Assembly: GCF_014203555.1 (NCBI RefSeq) | Contig: NZ_JACHJH010000002.1 | Coordinates: forward strand, 156,791-220,790 | Length of the DNA: 64,000 bases | Direction of reading: 5' to 3' | DNA from: Streptomyces olivoverticillatus | GTDB lineage: Bacteria; Actinomycetota; Actinomycetes; Streptomycetales; Streptomycetaceae | Part shown: positions 39,911 through 49,103 of the stretch, one piece after another | Layout of the letters: every line of letters begins with the position of its first letter | Position numbering within the stretch: the stretch's first letter is position 1 | The notes under the pieces: generated by a model | What the model was told of the DNA's origin: nothing | The model's database searches: none | Seen by the model: only the letters and a program-made list of their open reading frames with translations | Translations under genes and position numbers: made by a program

Positions 39911-41353
39911 ATGCGCAAGACACTCAGATGGCTGCTGGCATTAACGGTCACCATAGGCACGGTCGGTGCCGGTGGTGTGACGACCACCGCCACCGCCGCT
40001 GCCCGGTCGGACCAGGCGGACATCAAGGAACGCATCCTGAAGATTCCGGGGATGAGTCTCGTCGAGGACAAGCCCTACGAGGGCTACCGCTACCTCGTCA
40101 TGACCTACACCCAGCCCGTCGACCACCGCGACCCGTCCAAGGGCACCTTCAAACAGCGTTTCTCGCTGCTGCACAAGTCCACGGACCGGCCCACCGTTTT
40201 CTTTACGTCCGGCTACAACCTCAGCACCGATCCGTCGCGTTCGCGCAGCGAGCCGACCCGGATCGTCGACGGCAACCAGTTGTCGTTGGAGTACCGCTAC
40301 TTCACCCCGTCCCGGCCGCAGCCGGCGGACTGGTCGAAGCTCGACATATGGCAGGCGGCCAGCGACCAGCACCGCCTCTACCAGGCGCTCAAGCCCATCT
40401 ACGGCAAGAACTGGCTGGCCACCGGCGCCAGCAAGGGCGGCATGACGGCCACCTACTACCGCCGCTTCTACCCCCATGACATGAACGGCACCGTCGCCTA
40501 CGTCGCGCCCAACGACGTGGTGGACAAGGAGGATTCGGCCTACGACCGGTTCTTCGCCACCGTCGGCGACAAGGCGTGCCGCACCCAGCTCAACTCGGTG
40601 CAGCGCGAGGCGCTCGTACGCCGCGACGAGATCGTCGCCCGCTACCAGAAGTGGGCCGACGAGAACGGCAAGACGTTCAAGGTGGTCGGCAGCGCCGACA
40701 AGGCCTACGAGAACGTGGTGCTCGACCTGGTGTGGGCGTTCTGGCAGTACCACCTGCAGAGCGAGTGCGCCTCCGTGCCCGCCACCAAGGCGTCCACGGA
40801 CGAGCTGTACAAGTTCATCGACAACATCTCCGGCTTCGACGGCTACACCGACCAGGGCCTGGAGCGCTTCACCCCGTACTACTACCAGGCGGGCACCCAG
40901 CTCGGTTCGCCCACCTTCAAGACGCCGCACCTCAAGGGCCTCCTGCGCTACCCCGGCATCTACAACCCGCGCAGCTACGTGCCGCGCGACATACCGATGA
41001 CGTTCCACCCCGGCGCGATGGCCGACGTCGACCGGTGGGTGCGCGAGGACAGCAAGCAGATGCTGTTCGTCTACGGGCAGAACGACCCGTGGAGCGGCGA
41101 GCCGTTCCGCCTGGGCAAGGGCGCCGCCGCCCGGCACGACTACCGCTTCTACGCGCCCGGCGGCAACCACGGCTCGAACATCTCCCAGCTCGTCGCCGAC
41201 GAGCGGGCCACCGCCACCGCCGAGGTCCTGCGCTGGGCGGGCGTGGCCCCGGCCTCCGTACAGCAGGACGAGCGCAAGGCGAAGCCGCTGGCGTCCTACG
41301 ACGCCAAGCTCGACCGGCCCGGCGTGCAGCGGGAGTCGGGCCTGCGCCCGTAA
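39911..41353 (+). CDS. Secreted peptidase, S37 family (tripeptidyl aminopeptidase)
   Basis: A 480-residue Streptomyces PS-10/S37 peptidase. The Sec signal peptide is MRKTLRWLLALTVTIGTVGAGG..AAA, cleaved after about residue 31. The nucleophile is Ser in ATGASKGGMTA (about residue 177); YGQNDPWSG and PGGNHGSNIS at the C-terminus carry the Asp and His. It removes tripeptides from extracellular proteins during mycelial growth. Codon 11 is TTA (39941-39943), inside the signal peptide, so expression needs the bldA tRNA. A short hairpin (41354-41369) follows the stop. Confidence 0.9.
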   Translation: MRKTLRWLLALTVTIGTVGAGGVTTTATAAARSDQADIKERILKIPGMSLVEDKPYEGYRYLVMTYTQPVDHRDPSKGTFKQRFSLLHKSTDRPTVFFTSGYNLSTDPSRSRSEPTRIVDGNQLSLEYRYFTPSRPQPADWSKLDIWQAASDQHRLYQALKPIYGKNWLATGASKGGMTATYYRRFYPHDMNGTVAYVAPNDVVDKEDSAYDRFFATVGDKACRTQLNSVQREALVRRDEIVARYQKWADENGKTFKVVGSADKAYENVVLDLVWAFWQYHLQSECASVPATKASTDELYKFIDNISGFDGYTDQGLERFTPYYYQAGTQLGSPTFKTPHLKGLLRYPGIYNPRSYVPRDIPMTFHPGAMADVDRWVREDSKQMLFVYGQNDPWSGEPFRLGKGAAARHDYRFYAPGGNHGSNISQLVADERATATAEVLRWAGVAPASVQQDERKAKPLASYDAKLDRPGVQRESGLRP

Positions 41354-41372
41354 GCGGGCCCCGGCCCGCGGA

Positions 41373-42002
41373 TCACGGCAGGCGGCGGGCGCACCCCACG
41401 GGTGCCTCGCCGCCGAGCTGTACGTAGAGATCGGTGTCCGGCGGGCAGTCGTCGCGGGTGCGCGCCGCCACCTCCACCCGGTACTCCGGCGCGTGCGCCC
41501 CCGTGCCGTCGCAGGCCACCTCCTTCACCACCCCGTGCCGCTCGGTGCGGACGCAGTCGCCCGCCACCGTCAGCGGGCCGCCCCCGCGGCCCGGGTCGCC
41601 CGGGTGCGGCGGGCGCAGATTGCGCATGCAGGCGTACCCCTCGGGCGGGCTGTCCCGCTCCGAGGTGCCGGCGTCGACGGCCGTGATGTGCAGCACGAAG
41701 TCGGTCTCGTCGGGGCAGCGCGGGCCGCCGGACTGGGGGCCGTAGTACCGCGCCAGAACTCCCGCCGCAGCCTGCAGACTTGCGCAGTCCACCTCCCGGA
41801 ACGCCCGGCCGCCGTCCTGCCCGGCGCAGGCCCCCCGGCCCAGGAACGTCCCCTTCCGCCCGGCCGGTGCCGACGGCACGGCGGCGTCGCCCTGGACGAC
41901 CGTCTGCACCCCCGGGCCCTCGGCCTGACAGCCGGCGAGGACCTGGGTCCCGGACAGCACGGCGAACGCGAACAGCGTCCTCGGCAGCGCATGACGGCGC
42001 AT
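41373..42002 (-). CDS. Cys-rich secreted lipoprotein
   Basis: A 209-residue protein with an N-terminal signal (RTLFAFAVLSGTQV) and lipobox LAGC; the lipid Cys is about residue 24. Eight further cysteines (GACAGQD, DCASLQ, RCPDE, YACMRN, DCVRT, ACDGTG, DDCPPD, VGCARR) are regularly spaced and probably form disulfides. No known domain. ATG at 42002 follows GGGGGA. It is convergent with the S37 peptidase. Function unknown; the even cysteine pattern may be worth a structure prediction. Confidence 0.8.
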   Translation of the reverse strand: MRRHALPRTLFAFAVLSGTQVLAGCQAEGPGVQTVVQGDAAVPSAPAGRKGTFLGRGACAGQDGGRAFREVDCASLQAAAGVLARYYGPQSGGPRCPDETDFVLHITAVDAGTSERDSPPEGYACMRNLRPPHPGDPGRGGGPLTVAGDCVRTERHGVVKEVACDGTGAHAPEYRVEVAARTRDDCPPDTDLYVQLGGEAPVGCARRLP

Positions 42003-42333
42003 GAATGAATCCCCCCAACCCGCACAAGAACGACCACAGTTACCCCACATGCCCTCCCGCACGCCAGGCGTGCGGGATGCTTCGCACAGGGTGACCGTCC
42101 CGCCCCGCCGGGCCGCCGCCGACGTGGTCGGAGGGGGTACGCCGGCGGCGGGGTGCCGCCGTCCGCAGGCGGCGGAGAGGGTGGTCAGCAACGCGGCCAG
42201 CGGCGACGCCGACACCGCCCTGCGGAAGACCTCGCCGGCAGCACGCCGCTTGGACGCACCGCGCGCCGGAGCGGTTCCGCGCGCACCCCGCACGCCGCTA
42301 CCCGGTCGCGCTCCGCTACCCGGTCGCGCTCCG
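42003..42333. other. 331-bp gene-free region with tandem repeat edge
   Basis: Between the lipoprotein start and the TetR stop. No convincing gene on either strand. It contains the 18-bp tandem repeat described next and the lipoprotein promoter, which I cannot place exactly. Confidence 0.6.
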
Positions 42334-42346
42334 CTACCCGGTCGCG
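42295..42346. repeat. 18-bp unit repeated almost three times
   Basis: CCGCTACCCGGTCGCGCT (42295-42312) repeats at 42313-42330 and, minus two bases, at 42331-42346. The TetR stop codon (TAG on the minus strand) lies in the last unit, so the earlier copies lie just after the gene end. Replication slippage is the likely cause. Confidence 0.9.
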
Positions 42347-43014
42347 CGGCGCGCCCTGCCGAAACCGCGTGCCCTGCCCAGCCGCACCGGCCGCCGTATG
42401 GTCAGCAGCTTCGCGCGCGGGGCGAGCCGCCGCACCATCGCGAAGACCGACTCCGTGCGCGAGCGGTCGGCGTCCAGCACGGAGAAGAGGTTGGCGCCCA
42501 GATAGAACGTGAGCGCCGCGTTGGCCAGGTCGCGCGGGGGCATCAGCCGGGCCAGCGCGGTGCCGCCGACGACCCGCTCCAGGGTCTCCTCGACGAACGC
42601 AAGCCACGGCTCGGCCCGCCGCCGGAGCTCCTCGCGCAGCTCCGGCTTGGCGACGGCGGCGGCCACCAGCTCGGAGAAGAGCGTGATGTGCCCGCCTTCG
42701 AGGTCGTCCCGGTAGATCCGGGTCGCGGCCTCGGCGAGCTCCTCCAGGGAGTTCACCCGCGCGACGGTGGCGGTGTGCCGTGCCATCCGCTCGGCCGAGG
42801 AACTGTCGAGGGCGGCGAGCAGCAGCGCGTCCACACCGCCGAAGTGATAGAAGACCAGGGCCGAATTGACCCCGGCCTCCCGGGCTATGGTCCGGGCGCT
42901 GGCCCGCCCGTAGCCCTGCGTGCGCAGTACGGCGGCCGCCGCGGCGATCAGCCGCTCCCGGGTCTCCGCCGACCTGGCCTCCGCACCCGCCGCCGACCTG
43001 GCCCCCATGGACAT
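42334..43014 (-). CDS. TetR-family regulator
   Basis: A 226-residue TetR protein. HTH: TRERLIAAAAAVLRTQGYGRASARTIAREAGVNSALVFYHFGGVDALLLAAL (about residues 18-68). A helical ligand domain follows, then a basic C-terminus (RRPVRLGRARGFGRARRATG). It sits alone between a lipoprotein and a LysR gene; its targets are not evident. Stop codon within an 18-bp tandem repeat, so the C-terminus may vary between strains. Confidence 0.9.
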   Translation of the reverse strand: MSMGARSAAGAEARSAETRERLIAAAAAVLRTQGYGRASARTIAREAGVNSALVFYHFGGVDALLLAALDSSSAERMARHTATVARVNSLEELAEAATRIYRDDLEGGHITLFSELVAAAVAKPELREELRRRAEPWLAFVEETLERVVGGTALARLMPPRDLANAALTFYLGANLFSVLDADRSRTESVFAMVRRLAPRAKLLTIRRPVRLGRARGFGRARRATG

Positions 43015-43095
43015 CCCCCGCCTCTCCCCGGACGCCTCGCACCCGGGCTCTCGCCCGCACGTTTCAAGGTTTACATGCGCGGGGGCGGCAGATGG

Positions 43096-44001
43096 TCACA
43101 AGGAACGCTCCGGCCAGTGCGCGCACAGCAGCCGGACGGTCTCGCTGATGGCCGGACGCCGCGCCGCGCCGGCCCGCCAGTAGGCGAACAGCCGCCGCAC
43201 CGGCACCGGTTCGAGCGGCACCGACACCACCTCCGGCGGCAGCGGCCCGCGGCCCAGCCGCGGCAGCAGGGCGATGCCCAGGCCCGCCGCCACCAGCGCC
43301 ATCTGGGTGTGGTTCTCGGCTGCCTGGTAGGCGAGGTCCGGCTCGTTGCCCGAGGCGCGCAGCGTACGCACCAGCCAGTCGTGGCAGACCGTCCCCGGCG
43401 GCTGGCAGATCCACCGCTGCTGCGCCAGATCGCCGCCGTGCAGCACCGCCCGCCCGGCCAGCGGATGGCCACGCGGCACCAGCACGTCGCACTTGTCCTC
43501 GCCGATGCGCATGCGCTCCAGACCGTCGGGCGCGGGCAGCGGGTTGATGTCCCACTCGAAGGTCACCGTCAGATCGACCGCCCCCTGCGCCACCAGCCCC
43601 ACCGACAGGTGCGGGTCGACCTCGACCAGGCGGGAGTCCAGCGAGGGGTGCGCGGCGGCCAGCTCGGCCAGCACCGAGGGCATCAGACCGCGGGCGGCCG
43701 AGGCGAAGGCCCCCACCACCAGGCGGCCCGTCGGCTGCCCGCGCCGCTCCTCCAGCTCCGTCTCCGCCCGCTCGACCATCGCCATCAGCTCCTGCGCCGT
43801 CCCCGCCAGCCGGGCCGCGGCGTCCGTGAGCACGATGCCCCGGCCCCGGCGCTCCAGCAGCGTCGTACGGGTCTCGCGCTCCAGCTTGGTGATGGCCTGC
43901 GAGACGGCGGACGGCGTGTAGCCCAGCGCGACGGCCGCGGCGCTGACCGAGCCGTGCACGGACACGGCGTGCAGGGCGCGCAGACGGGACAGATCCAGCA
44001 C
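43096..44001 (-). CDS. LysR-family regulator
   Basis: A 301-residue LysR protein: HTH at LRALHAVSVHGSVSAAAVALGYTPSAVSQAITKLERE (residues 7-43), then a periplasmic-binding-type effector domain (GRLVVGAFASAARGLMPSVLAEL...). GTG start. Divergent, 91 bp apart, from an EamA exporter, the usual arrangement for a LysR that controls export of a metabolite or amino acid. Confidence 0.93.
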   Translation of the reverse strand: MLDLSRLRALHAVSVHGSVSAAAVALGYTPSAVSQAITKLERETRTTLLERRGRGIVLTDAAARLAGTAQELMAMVERAETELEERRGQPTGRLVVGAFASAARGLMPSVLAELAAAHPSLDSRLVEVDPHLSVGLVAQGAVDLTVTFEWDINPLPAPDGLERMRIGEDKCDVLVPRGHPLAGRAVLHGGDLAQQRWICQPPGTVCHDWLVRTLRASGNEPDLAYQAAENHTQMALVAAGLGIALLPRLGRGPLPPEVVSVPLEPVPVRRLFAYWRAGAARRPAISETVRLLCAHWPERSL

Positions 44002-44091
44002 GAGAAGGCCCCCATCGTTGAGAGTTGCTGAATCCCATCATGAAGAAATGTGTGCTGGTGCTACACAGTCGTGCCCCGTGATCCTGATCGC

Positions 44092-45033
44092 ATGCGTCCG
44101 TTTCACCTCTTCCTCGCCGTCTGCGTCGCCGCCGTCTGGGGCGTCAACTTCGTCGTCATCGACATCGGCCTCGGCCACTTCCCGCCGCTGTTCTTCTGTG
44201 CCCTGCGCTTCCTCGCGGCGGCAGTGCCCGCGGTCTTCTTCGTCGGCCGGCCACCGGTGAAGTGGCGGTGGATCGTCGGGGTGGGACTCATGCTGGGCGT
44301 GGGCAAGTTCGGGCTGCTGTTCCTCGGGATGCACGCGGGGATGCCCGCCGGGCTCTCCTCGCTCGTCCTGCAGGTCCAGGCCGTCTTTACCGCCCTGTTC
44401 GCCCTGCTCGCCCTGGGCGAACGCCTGGGCCGGGCCCGGCTCGTGGGCATGGGGGTGGCTCTTGCGGGCATCGTCGTGGCCGCCGTCGACGAGGGCGCCT
44501 CGGGGCCGCTCCTCGGCTTCGCGCTGGTGGTGGCCGCGGCGGCCTTCTGGGGCGTCTCCAACGTCCTGACCCGCAAGGCCTCGCCGCCCGACGCCCTGCG
44601 GTTCATCGTGTGGGTGAGCACCGTCCCCGTCCTGCCGCTCCTGCTGCTCTCCCTCGTCTTCGAGGGCCCGCACGCCGACGCCGAGGCCCTCGGCTCCCTC
44701 AACTGGGGCGGCGTGGGGGCCGTCCTCTTCGTCGCCTGGGTCAGCACCGTGCTCTGCTTCGGTGCCTGGGGGTTCCTGCTGCGCACCTACGACGCCTCGG
44801 TCGTGGCCCCCTTCTCCCTCCTGGTGCCCGTCTTCGGCATGTCCTCCTCGGCGCTGCTGCTGGACGAGCAGGTGAGCCCCCTGCGCTGGTGCGCGGCGGC
44901 GCTCCTCGTCGGCGGGGTCGCCCTCACGTCCGTGCGGCGGCGACCAGCCCCCGCAGGTACTCCGCGCCCGGCCCGGCCAGCTGGGCGAAGTCGGCCGCTT
45001 GCGGATGCCAGCGCTTCTCGTACTCCCAGCTGA
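44092..45033 (+). CDS. EamA-family transporter (DMT exporter)
   Basis: A 313-residue membrane protein with about ten transmembrane helices in two EamA halves (LFLAVCVAAVWGVNFVVIDIG at the start; LGFALVVAAAAFWGVSNVLTRKA in the middle). Exports amino acids or related metabolites. Start ATG at 44092 is preferred to a longer frame from 44050. The C-terminal tail (RRRPAPAGTPRPARPAGRS) is basic and low-complexity and its codons overlap the convergent isomerase gene by 110 bp. Confidence 0.88.
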   Translation: MRPFHLFLAVCVAAVWGVNFVVIDIGLGHFPPLFFCALRFLAAAVPAVFFVGRPPVKWRWIVGVGLMLGVGKFGLLFLGMHAGMPAGLSSLVLQVQAVFTALFALLALGERLGRARLVGMGVALAGIVVAAVDEGASGPLLGFALVVAAAAFWGVSNVLTRKASPPDALRFIVWVSTVPVLPLLLLSLVFEGPHADAEALGSLNWGGVGAVLFVAWVSTVLCFGAWGFLLRTYDASVVAPFSLLVPVFGMSSSALLLDEQVSPLRWCAAALLVGGVALTSVRRRPAPAGTPRPARPAGRSRPLADASASRTPS

Positions 45034-45724
45034 GCCAGCCGCGCCAGCCGCCCGCGCTGAGCACCCCCGCGCACGCACCCAGCGGCAGCACCCCCGCACC
45101 GAGCGGCAGCGGTGCCGTGTCCTCGGCCGAGGCCACGTCCTTGACCTGGACGTAGCCCAGGTGCGGGGCGAGCGCGGGGAAGCTGACGGCCGGGGACTCC
45201 CCGCCCAGCCACGTGTGCAGCACGTCCCAGAGAGCCCCGATGCTGCCGTGCCCCACCGGGCCCAGGACGCGCTCCACGTCCTGGGCCCGCCGGTGCGAGT
45301 CGTGCGTCTCCAGCAGCACGTGCACGCCCGTGTCGGCGGCCAGCGGGGCGATCGTCCCCAGACGGCGCGCCGCGTCCGCGTCCGCCTCCTTCTCCGGCCG
45401 CCCGCCGCCGCCGGGGAACACCCGTACGAAGCGGGCCCCCAGGTCCGCGGCGAGCCGCACCAGCCCCTCCAGCTCCGCCAGCACCGGCTCGTCCGGGCCG
45501 GGCCCGGCGACCCGGGCGTAACCGGCCACGGCCAGCACCTCCACGCCCGCCGCCGCGAACTCCACGGCCGCCGCGGCCCGCTGTGCGGCCGAGCTCCCCG
45601 GGTGCACCGGTTCCTCCGGATGGGCCCGCAGCTCGACGCCGTCGTAGCCGCAGTCGGCGGCCAGCCGCACCACGTCGCGCAGCGGCAGACCGGGGACACC
45701 GAGGGTGGAAAACGCCAGCTTCAT
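44924..45724 (-). CDS. Sugar phosphate isomerase/epimerase (AP endonuclease-like TIM barrel)
   Basis: A 266-residue xylose-isomerase-like TIM-barrel protein. It starts MKLAFSTLGVPGLPLRDVVRLAADCGYDGVELR and has metal-ligand segments LLETHDSH and GALWDVLHTWLGGESP, then YVQVKDVA. It is divergent from the next three genes and probably part of the same sugar-catabolic module. Its 3' end overlaps the convergent exporter gene. The exact isomerase or dehydratase activity is not known. Confidence 0.88.
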   Translation of the reverse strand: MKLAFSTLGVPGLPLRDVVRLAADCGYDGVELRAHPEEPVHPGSSAAQRAAAAVEFAAAGVEVLAVAGYARVAGPGPDEPVLAELEGLVRLAADLGARFVRVFPGGGGRPEKEADADAARRLGTIAPLAADTGVHVLLETHDSHRRAQDVERVLGPVGHGSIGALWDVLHTWLGGESPAVSFPALAPHLGYVQVKDVASAEDTAPLPLGAGVLPLGACAGVLSAGGWRGWLSWEYEKRWHPQAADFAQLAGPGAEYLRGLVAAART

Positions 45725-45803
45725 GTCGATCGGTTTCCCCGGAAGGCCGCGGGAAATGCCCTTGGTGCGGAAGTCGGCACCATCCAACGGGAGGCCACCG
45801 GGC

Positions 45804-46967
45804 ATGACGTCGATCGATGTCCGCATCGCCATGAACGGCGTGACCGGCCGGATGGGTCACCGCCAGCACCTCGTCCGCTCCGTCCTCGCCCTGCGCGAGG
45901 AGGGCGGCATCCGCCTCGCCGACGGCACCACGCTGCGCCCCGAGCCGGTCCTCGTCGGGCGGGACGGCGCCCGGCTGCGGGAGCTGGCGGAGCGGTACGG
46001 GCTCGCGCACTGGTCCACCGACCTGGACGCGGTGCTGGCCGACCCGTCGGTCACCGTCTACTTCGACGCACAGGCCACCTGTGCCCGCGAGGAAGCGCTG
46101 CGCAAGGCCATCGCGGCGGGCAAGCACGTCTACTGCGAGAAGCCGACCGCCGCCGACCACGCCGGGGCGCTGGCCCTGGCCCGGCTCGCCCGGGATGCGG
46201 GCGTGCGGCACGGCGTCGTCCAGGACAAGCTCTTCCTGCCGGGGGTGCGGGGGCTCAGGCGGCTGCTCGACGACGGCTTCTTCGGCCGGGTGCTCTCCGT
46301 CCGCGGCGAGTTCGGCTACTGGGTCTTCGAGGGCGACCGGCAGCCCGCCCAGCGCCCCTCGTGGAACTACCGCGCCCAGGACGGGGGCGGCATCACCGGC
46401 GACATGTTCCCCCACTGGGAGTACCTGCTGCGCGAGCTGTTCGGCCCGGTGCGCAGCGTGCAGGCGCACATGGCGACGCACATTCCGCGGCGCTGGGACG
46501 AGAAGGGCGTGCCGTACGAGGCTACGGCGGACGACGCGGCCTACGGCATCTTCGAGCTGGAGGGCGGGGCCGTGGCGCAGTTCAACTCGTCCTGGGCGGT
46601 GCGGGTGCACCGGGACGAGCTGCTGGAGCTCCAGGTCGACGGGACCGAGGGGTCGGCCGTCGCGGGGCTGCGCGGCTGCCGGGTGCAGCACCGTACGGAC
46701 ACGCCCCGGCCCGTGTGGGATCCGGACGTGCCCTGCACCGAGGACTTCCGCGGCCAGTGGCGGCAGGTGCCGGACGGCGAAGCGTGCGGCAATGCCTTCA
46801 AGGCCCAGTGGGAGCTGTTCCTGCGGCACGCGGTGGCGGGGGAGCCCTGGCGCTGGGACCTGTTCGCGGGGGCCCGGGGCGTCCGGCTGGCCGAGCTGGC
46901 CCGCCGCTCCTCGGCGGAGGGCCGGCGGCTGCCCGTGCCCCGGGACGCACCGCGGGAGCTGCCGTGA
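45804..46967 (+). CDS. Gfo/Idh/MocA-family oxidoreductase
   Basis: A 387-residue NAD(P)-dependent dehydrogenase. The Rossmann start is IAMNGVTGRMGHRQH (variant of G-x-G-x-x-G), CEKPTAADHAGALAL carries the EKP motif, and the C-terminal beta-sheet domain follows. The HWEY segment (DMFPHWEYLLREL) gives the catalytic His and partner acid. GGGAGG precedes the ATG at 45804. Its stop overlaps the GTG of the next gene (GTGA). It likely oxidises a sugar or polyol, with the two flanking isomerase-fold proteins and a DUF993 protein downstream. Confidence 0.88.
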   Translation: MTSIDVRIAMNGVTGRMGHRQHLVRSVLALREEGGIRLADGTTLRPEPVLVGRDGARLRELAERYGLAHWSTDLDAVLADPSVTVYFDAQATCAREEALRKAIAAGKHVYCEKPTAADHAGALALARLARDAGVRHGVVQDKLFLPGVRGLRRLLDDGFFGRVLSVRGEFGYWVFEGDRQPAQRPSWNYRAQDGGGITGDMFPHWEYLLRELFGPVRSVQAHMATHIPRRWDEKGVPYEATADDAAYGIFELEGGAVAQFNSSWAVRVHRDELLELQVDGTEGSAVAGLRGCRVQHRTDTPRPVWDPDVPCTEDFRGQWRQVPDGEACGNAFKAQWELFLRHAVAGEPWRWDLFAGARGVRLAELARRSSAEGRRLPVPRDAPRELP

Positions 46968-48130
46968 TCCGGCTGCCGGACGCGGCCGGGACGCTGCGGG
47001 TCCACGCGCCCCGCCGTAGCCCCGCGCCACCGCTGCCGCCGGGGCCGCCGCCGCGCTCCCGTACGGTCTTCGCCGCCGCCCATGTGGTGGCCGACCCCTT
47101 CCGCAACACCACGCCGCACGGCCGCGCGGATCTGGACTGGGACGCCACCCTCGCCTTCCGGCGGCATCTCTGGGAGCACGGCCTGGGGGTGGCGGAGGCG
47201 ATGGACACGGCCCAGCGCGGCATGGGCCTGGACTGGCCGGTGGCGGCCGAGCTCATCCGGCGCTCCGCCGCGGAGGCCCGGGCGGCGGGCGGCCGGATCG
47301 TGTGCGGTGCGGGCACGGACCAACTCCCTGCCGCGAGCGCGGTGACGTCGGCGGACGTCGCCGCCGCCTACGAGGAACAGCTGGCGGTGGTGGAGGCGGC
47401 GGGCGCCCGGGCCGTCGTCATGGCGTCGCGCGCCCTGGCGGCCGTCGCCACCGGACCCGATGCCTACCGGGAGGTTTACGGACGGTTGTTGCGCCAAACG
47501 GCCGAACCCGTGATCCTCCACTGGCTCGGCCCGATGTTCGACCCGGCACTGGAGGGCTACTGGGGCAGCACCGATCTCGATGCCGCCACCGACACCTTGC
47601 TCGCCGTCGTCGCCGACCACCCGGACAAGGTCGACGGGGTGAAGGTGTCGCTGCTGGACGCCGGGCGCGAGCGGGCGCTGCGGCAGCGGCTGCCGCACGG
47701 GGTCCGCTGCTACACGGGGGACGATTTCCACTACCCCGAGCTGATCGAGGGGGACGCGCCCGGAGGCCGGCACAGCGATGCGCTCCTCGGGGTCTTCGAC
47801 CCCCTGGGCCCGCCGGCCGCCCACGCGGTGCGGAAGCTGGACGCGGGCGACCACCACGCCTTCCGGGCCCTGCTGGACCCGACCGTCGCCCTGGCCCGGC
47901 ACCTCTTCGAGCGGCCGGCGCGCTACTACAAGACGGGTGTCGTCCTCCTGGCGTGGCTGTCGGGGCACCAGGAGCACTTCACGATGGCGGGCGGCCTGCA
48001 CGCCGCCCGTACCCTGCCGCACCTCGCGCGGGCCTACGAACTGGCCGACGGGCTCGGTCTGTTCCCCGACCCGGAGTCGGCCGAGGCGCGCATGAAGCGG
48101 CTGCTGTCGGTGCACGGGATCGACCCGTGA
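46964..48130 (+). CDS. DUF993 / dihydrodipicolinate synthase-like protein
   Basis: A 388-residue protein of the DUF993 family, which has a TIM-barrel aldolase-like fold. Indications are AHVVADPFRNTTPHGRADLDWDATLAFRRHLW near the start and the RAVVMASRALA and KVSLLDAGRERA segments. It shows overall likeness to DHDPS/NanA-type class I aldolases, with a possible Schiff-base Lys in DGVKVSLLD. GTG overlaps the dehydrogenase stop. It always appears beside Gfo/Idh/MocA and isomerase genes in actinomycetes as far as I recall; exact substrate unknown. Confidence 0.85.
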   Translation: MIRLPDAAGTLRVHAPRRSPAPPLPPGPPPRSRTVFAAAHVVADPFRNTTPHGRADLDWDATLAFRRHLWEHGLGVAEAMDTAQRGMGLDWPVAAELIRRSAAEARAAGGRIVCGAGTDQLPAASAVTSADVAAAYEEQLAVVEAAGARAVVMASRALAAVATGPDAYREVYGRLLRQTAEPVILHWLGPMFDPALEGYWGSTDLDAATDTLLAVVADHPDKVDGVKVSLLDAGRERALRQRLPHGVRCYTGDDFHYPELIEGDAPGGRHSDALLGVFDPLGPPAAHAVRKLDAGDHHAFRALLDPTVALARHLFERPARYYKTGVVLLAWLSGHQEHFTMAGGLHAARTLPHLARAYELADGLGLFPDPESAEARMKRLLSVHGIDP

Positions 48131-48957
48131 CCGGGCTCGGGCGCTTCAGCCTCAACCAGCAGACCGTGCGGCAGTGGTCGCTGCCCGAGCTGGTGGCCGG
48201 CTGTGCGGCGGCCGGGGTGCGGCAGGTGGGGCTGTGGCGCGAGCCGGTGCGGGAGTACGGGCTCACGGCGGCCGCCCGGCTCGTACGCGGCGCCGGGCTG
48301 GGGGTCAGCAGCCTGTGCCGGGGCGGCTTCCTGACCGCCGACGACCCCGCGGGCCGGGCCGCGGCGCTCGCCGACAACCGGGCCGCCATCGAGGAGGCGG
48401 CCGAACTCGGGGCGGGCGTCCTCGTCCTGGTCTGCGGCGGGCTGCCGCCGGGGAGCCGGGATCTGCACGGGGCACGGGAGCGGGTGGCCGACGCGCTCGG
48501 CGAACTGGGCCCGTACACCGACCGGCACGGGGTGCGGCTGGCCGTCGAGCCCCTGCACCCGATGTTCGCCGCCGACCGCTGTGTGGTCTCGACCCTCCGT
48601 CAGGCCCTTGACCTCGCGGAGCGCTTCCCGGCCGCGCAGGTGGGGGTGGCGGTGGACACCTACCACCTGTGGTGGGACGACACGGTGGCCGCCGGGCTCG
48701 CCCGTGCGGGCGCGGGCGGCCGGATCGCGGCCTTCCAGCTCGCCGACTGGGTCACCCCGCTGCCCGAGGGCGTGCTGCTCGGCCGGGGGCAGCTGGGGGA
48801 CGGTTCGGTGGACCTGCGGTGGTTCCGGGAGCGGGTGGAGGAGGCGGGGTATGCCGGGCCCGTCGAAGTGGAGATCTTCAACCCCGCGCTGTGGGCGCGG
48901 GAGGGCGCGGACGTGCTCGCCGAGGTGCTCTGCCGCTATCGCAAACATGTGCTCTGA
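48127..48957 (+). CDS. Sugar phosphate isomerase/epimerase (second, TIM barrel)
   Basis: A 276-residue xylose-isomerase-like TIM-barrel protein. It starts TGLGRFSLNQQTVRQWSLPELVAGC. Metal-ligand segments are AVEPLHPMF (Glu), VAVDTYHLWWDD (Asp and His) and PVEVEIFNPALW (Glu). It differs from the gene at 44924 in sequence and is not a simple duplicate. GTGA overlap with DUF993 makes it the third gene of a tightly coupled operon, ended by a hairpin at 49104. Confidence 0.88.
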   Translation: MTGLGRFSLNQQTVRQWSLPELVAGCAAAGVRQVGLWREPVREYGLTAAARLVRGAGLGVSSLCRGGFLTADDPAGRAAALADNRAAIEEAAELGAGVLVLVCGGLPPGSRDLHGARERVADALGELGPYTDRHGVRLAVEPLHPMFAADRCVVSTLRQALDLAERFPAAQVGVAVDTYHLWWDDTVAAGLARAGAGGRIAAFQLADWVTPLPEGVLLGRGQLGDGSVDLRWFRERVEEAGYAGPVEVEIFNPALWAREGADVLAEVLCRYRKHVL

Positions 48958-49103
48958 ACTGGGCTTCGACACCTTGAGTAAAGGTCTGGTAACGCCTCGG
49001 GATCGGTGCAACCCTTCGGTCCGTCCGCGGGTCGTATGTTGCGTCGGGCTTCCTGGGGAGGGATCCGGGGGGATTCGGAGGAAGCCTGATTCAGGGGGGA
49101 GCA

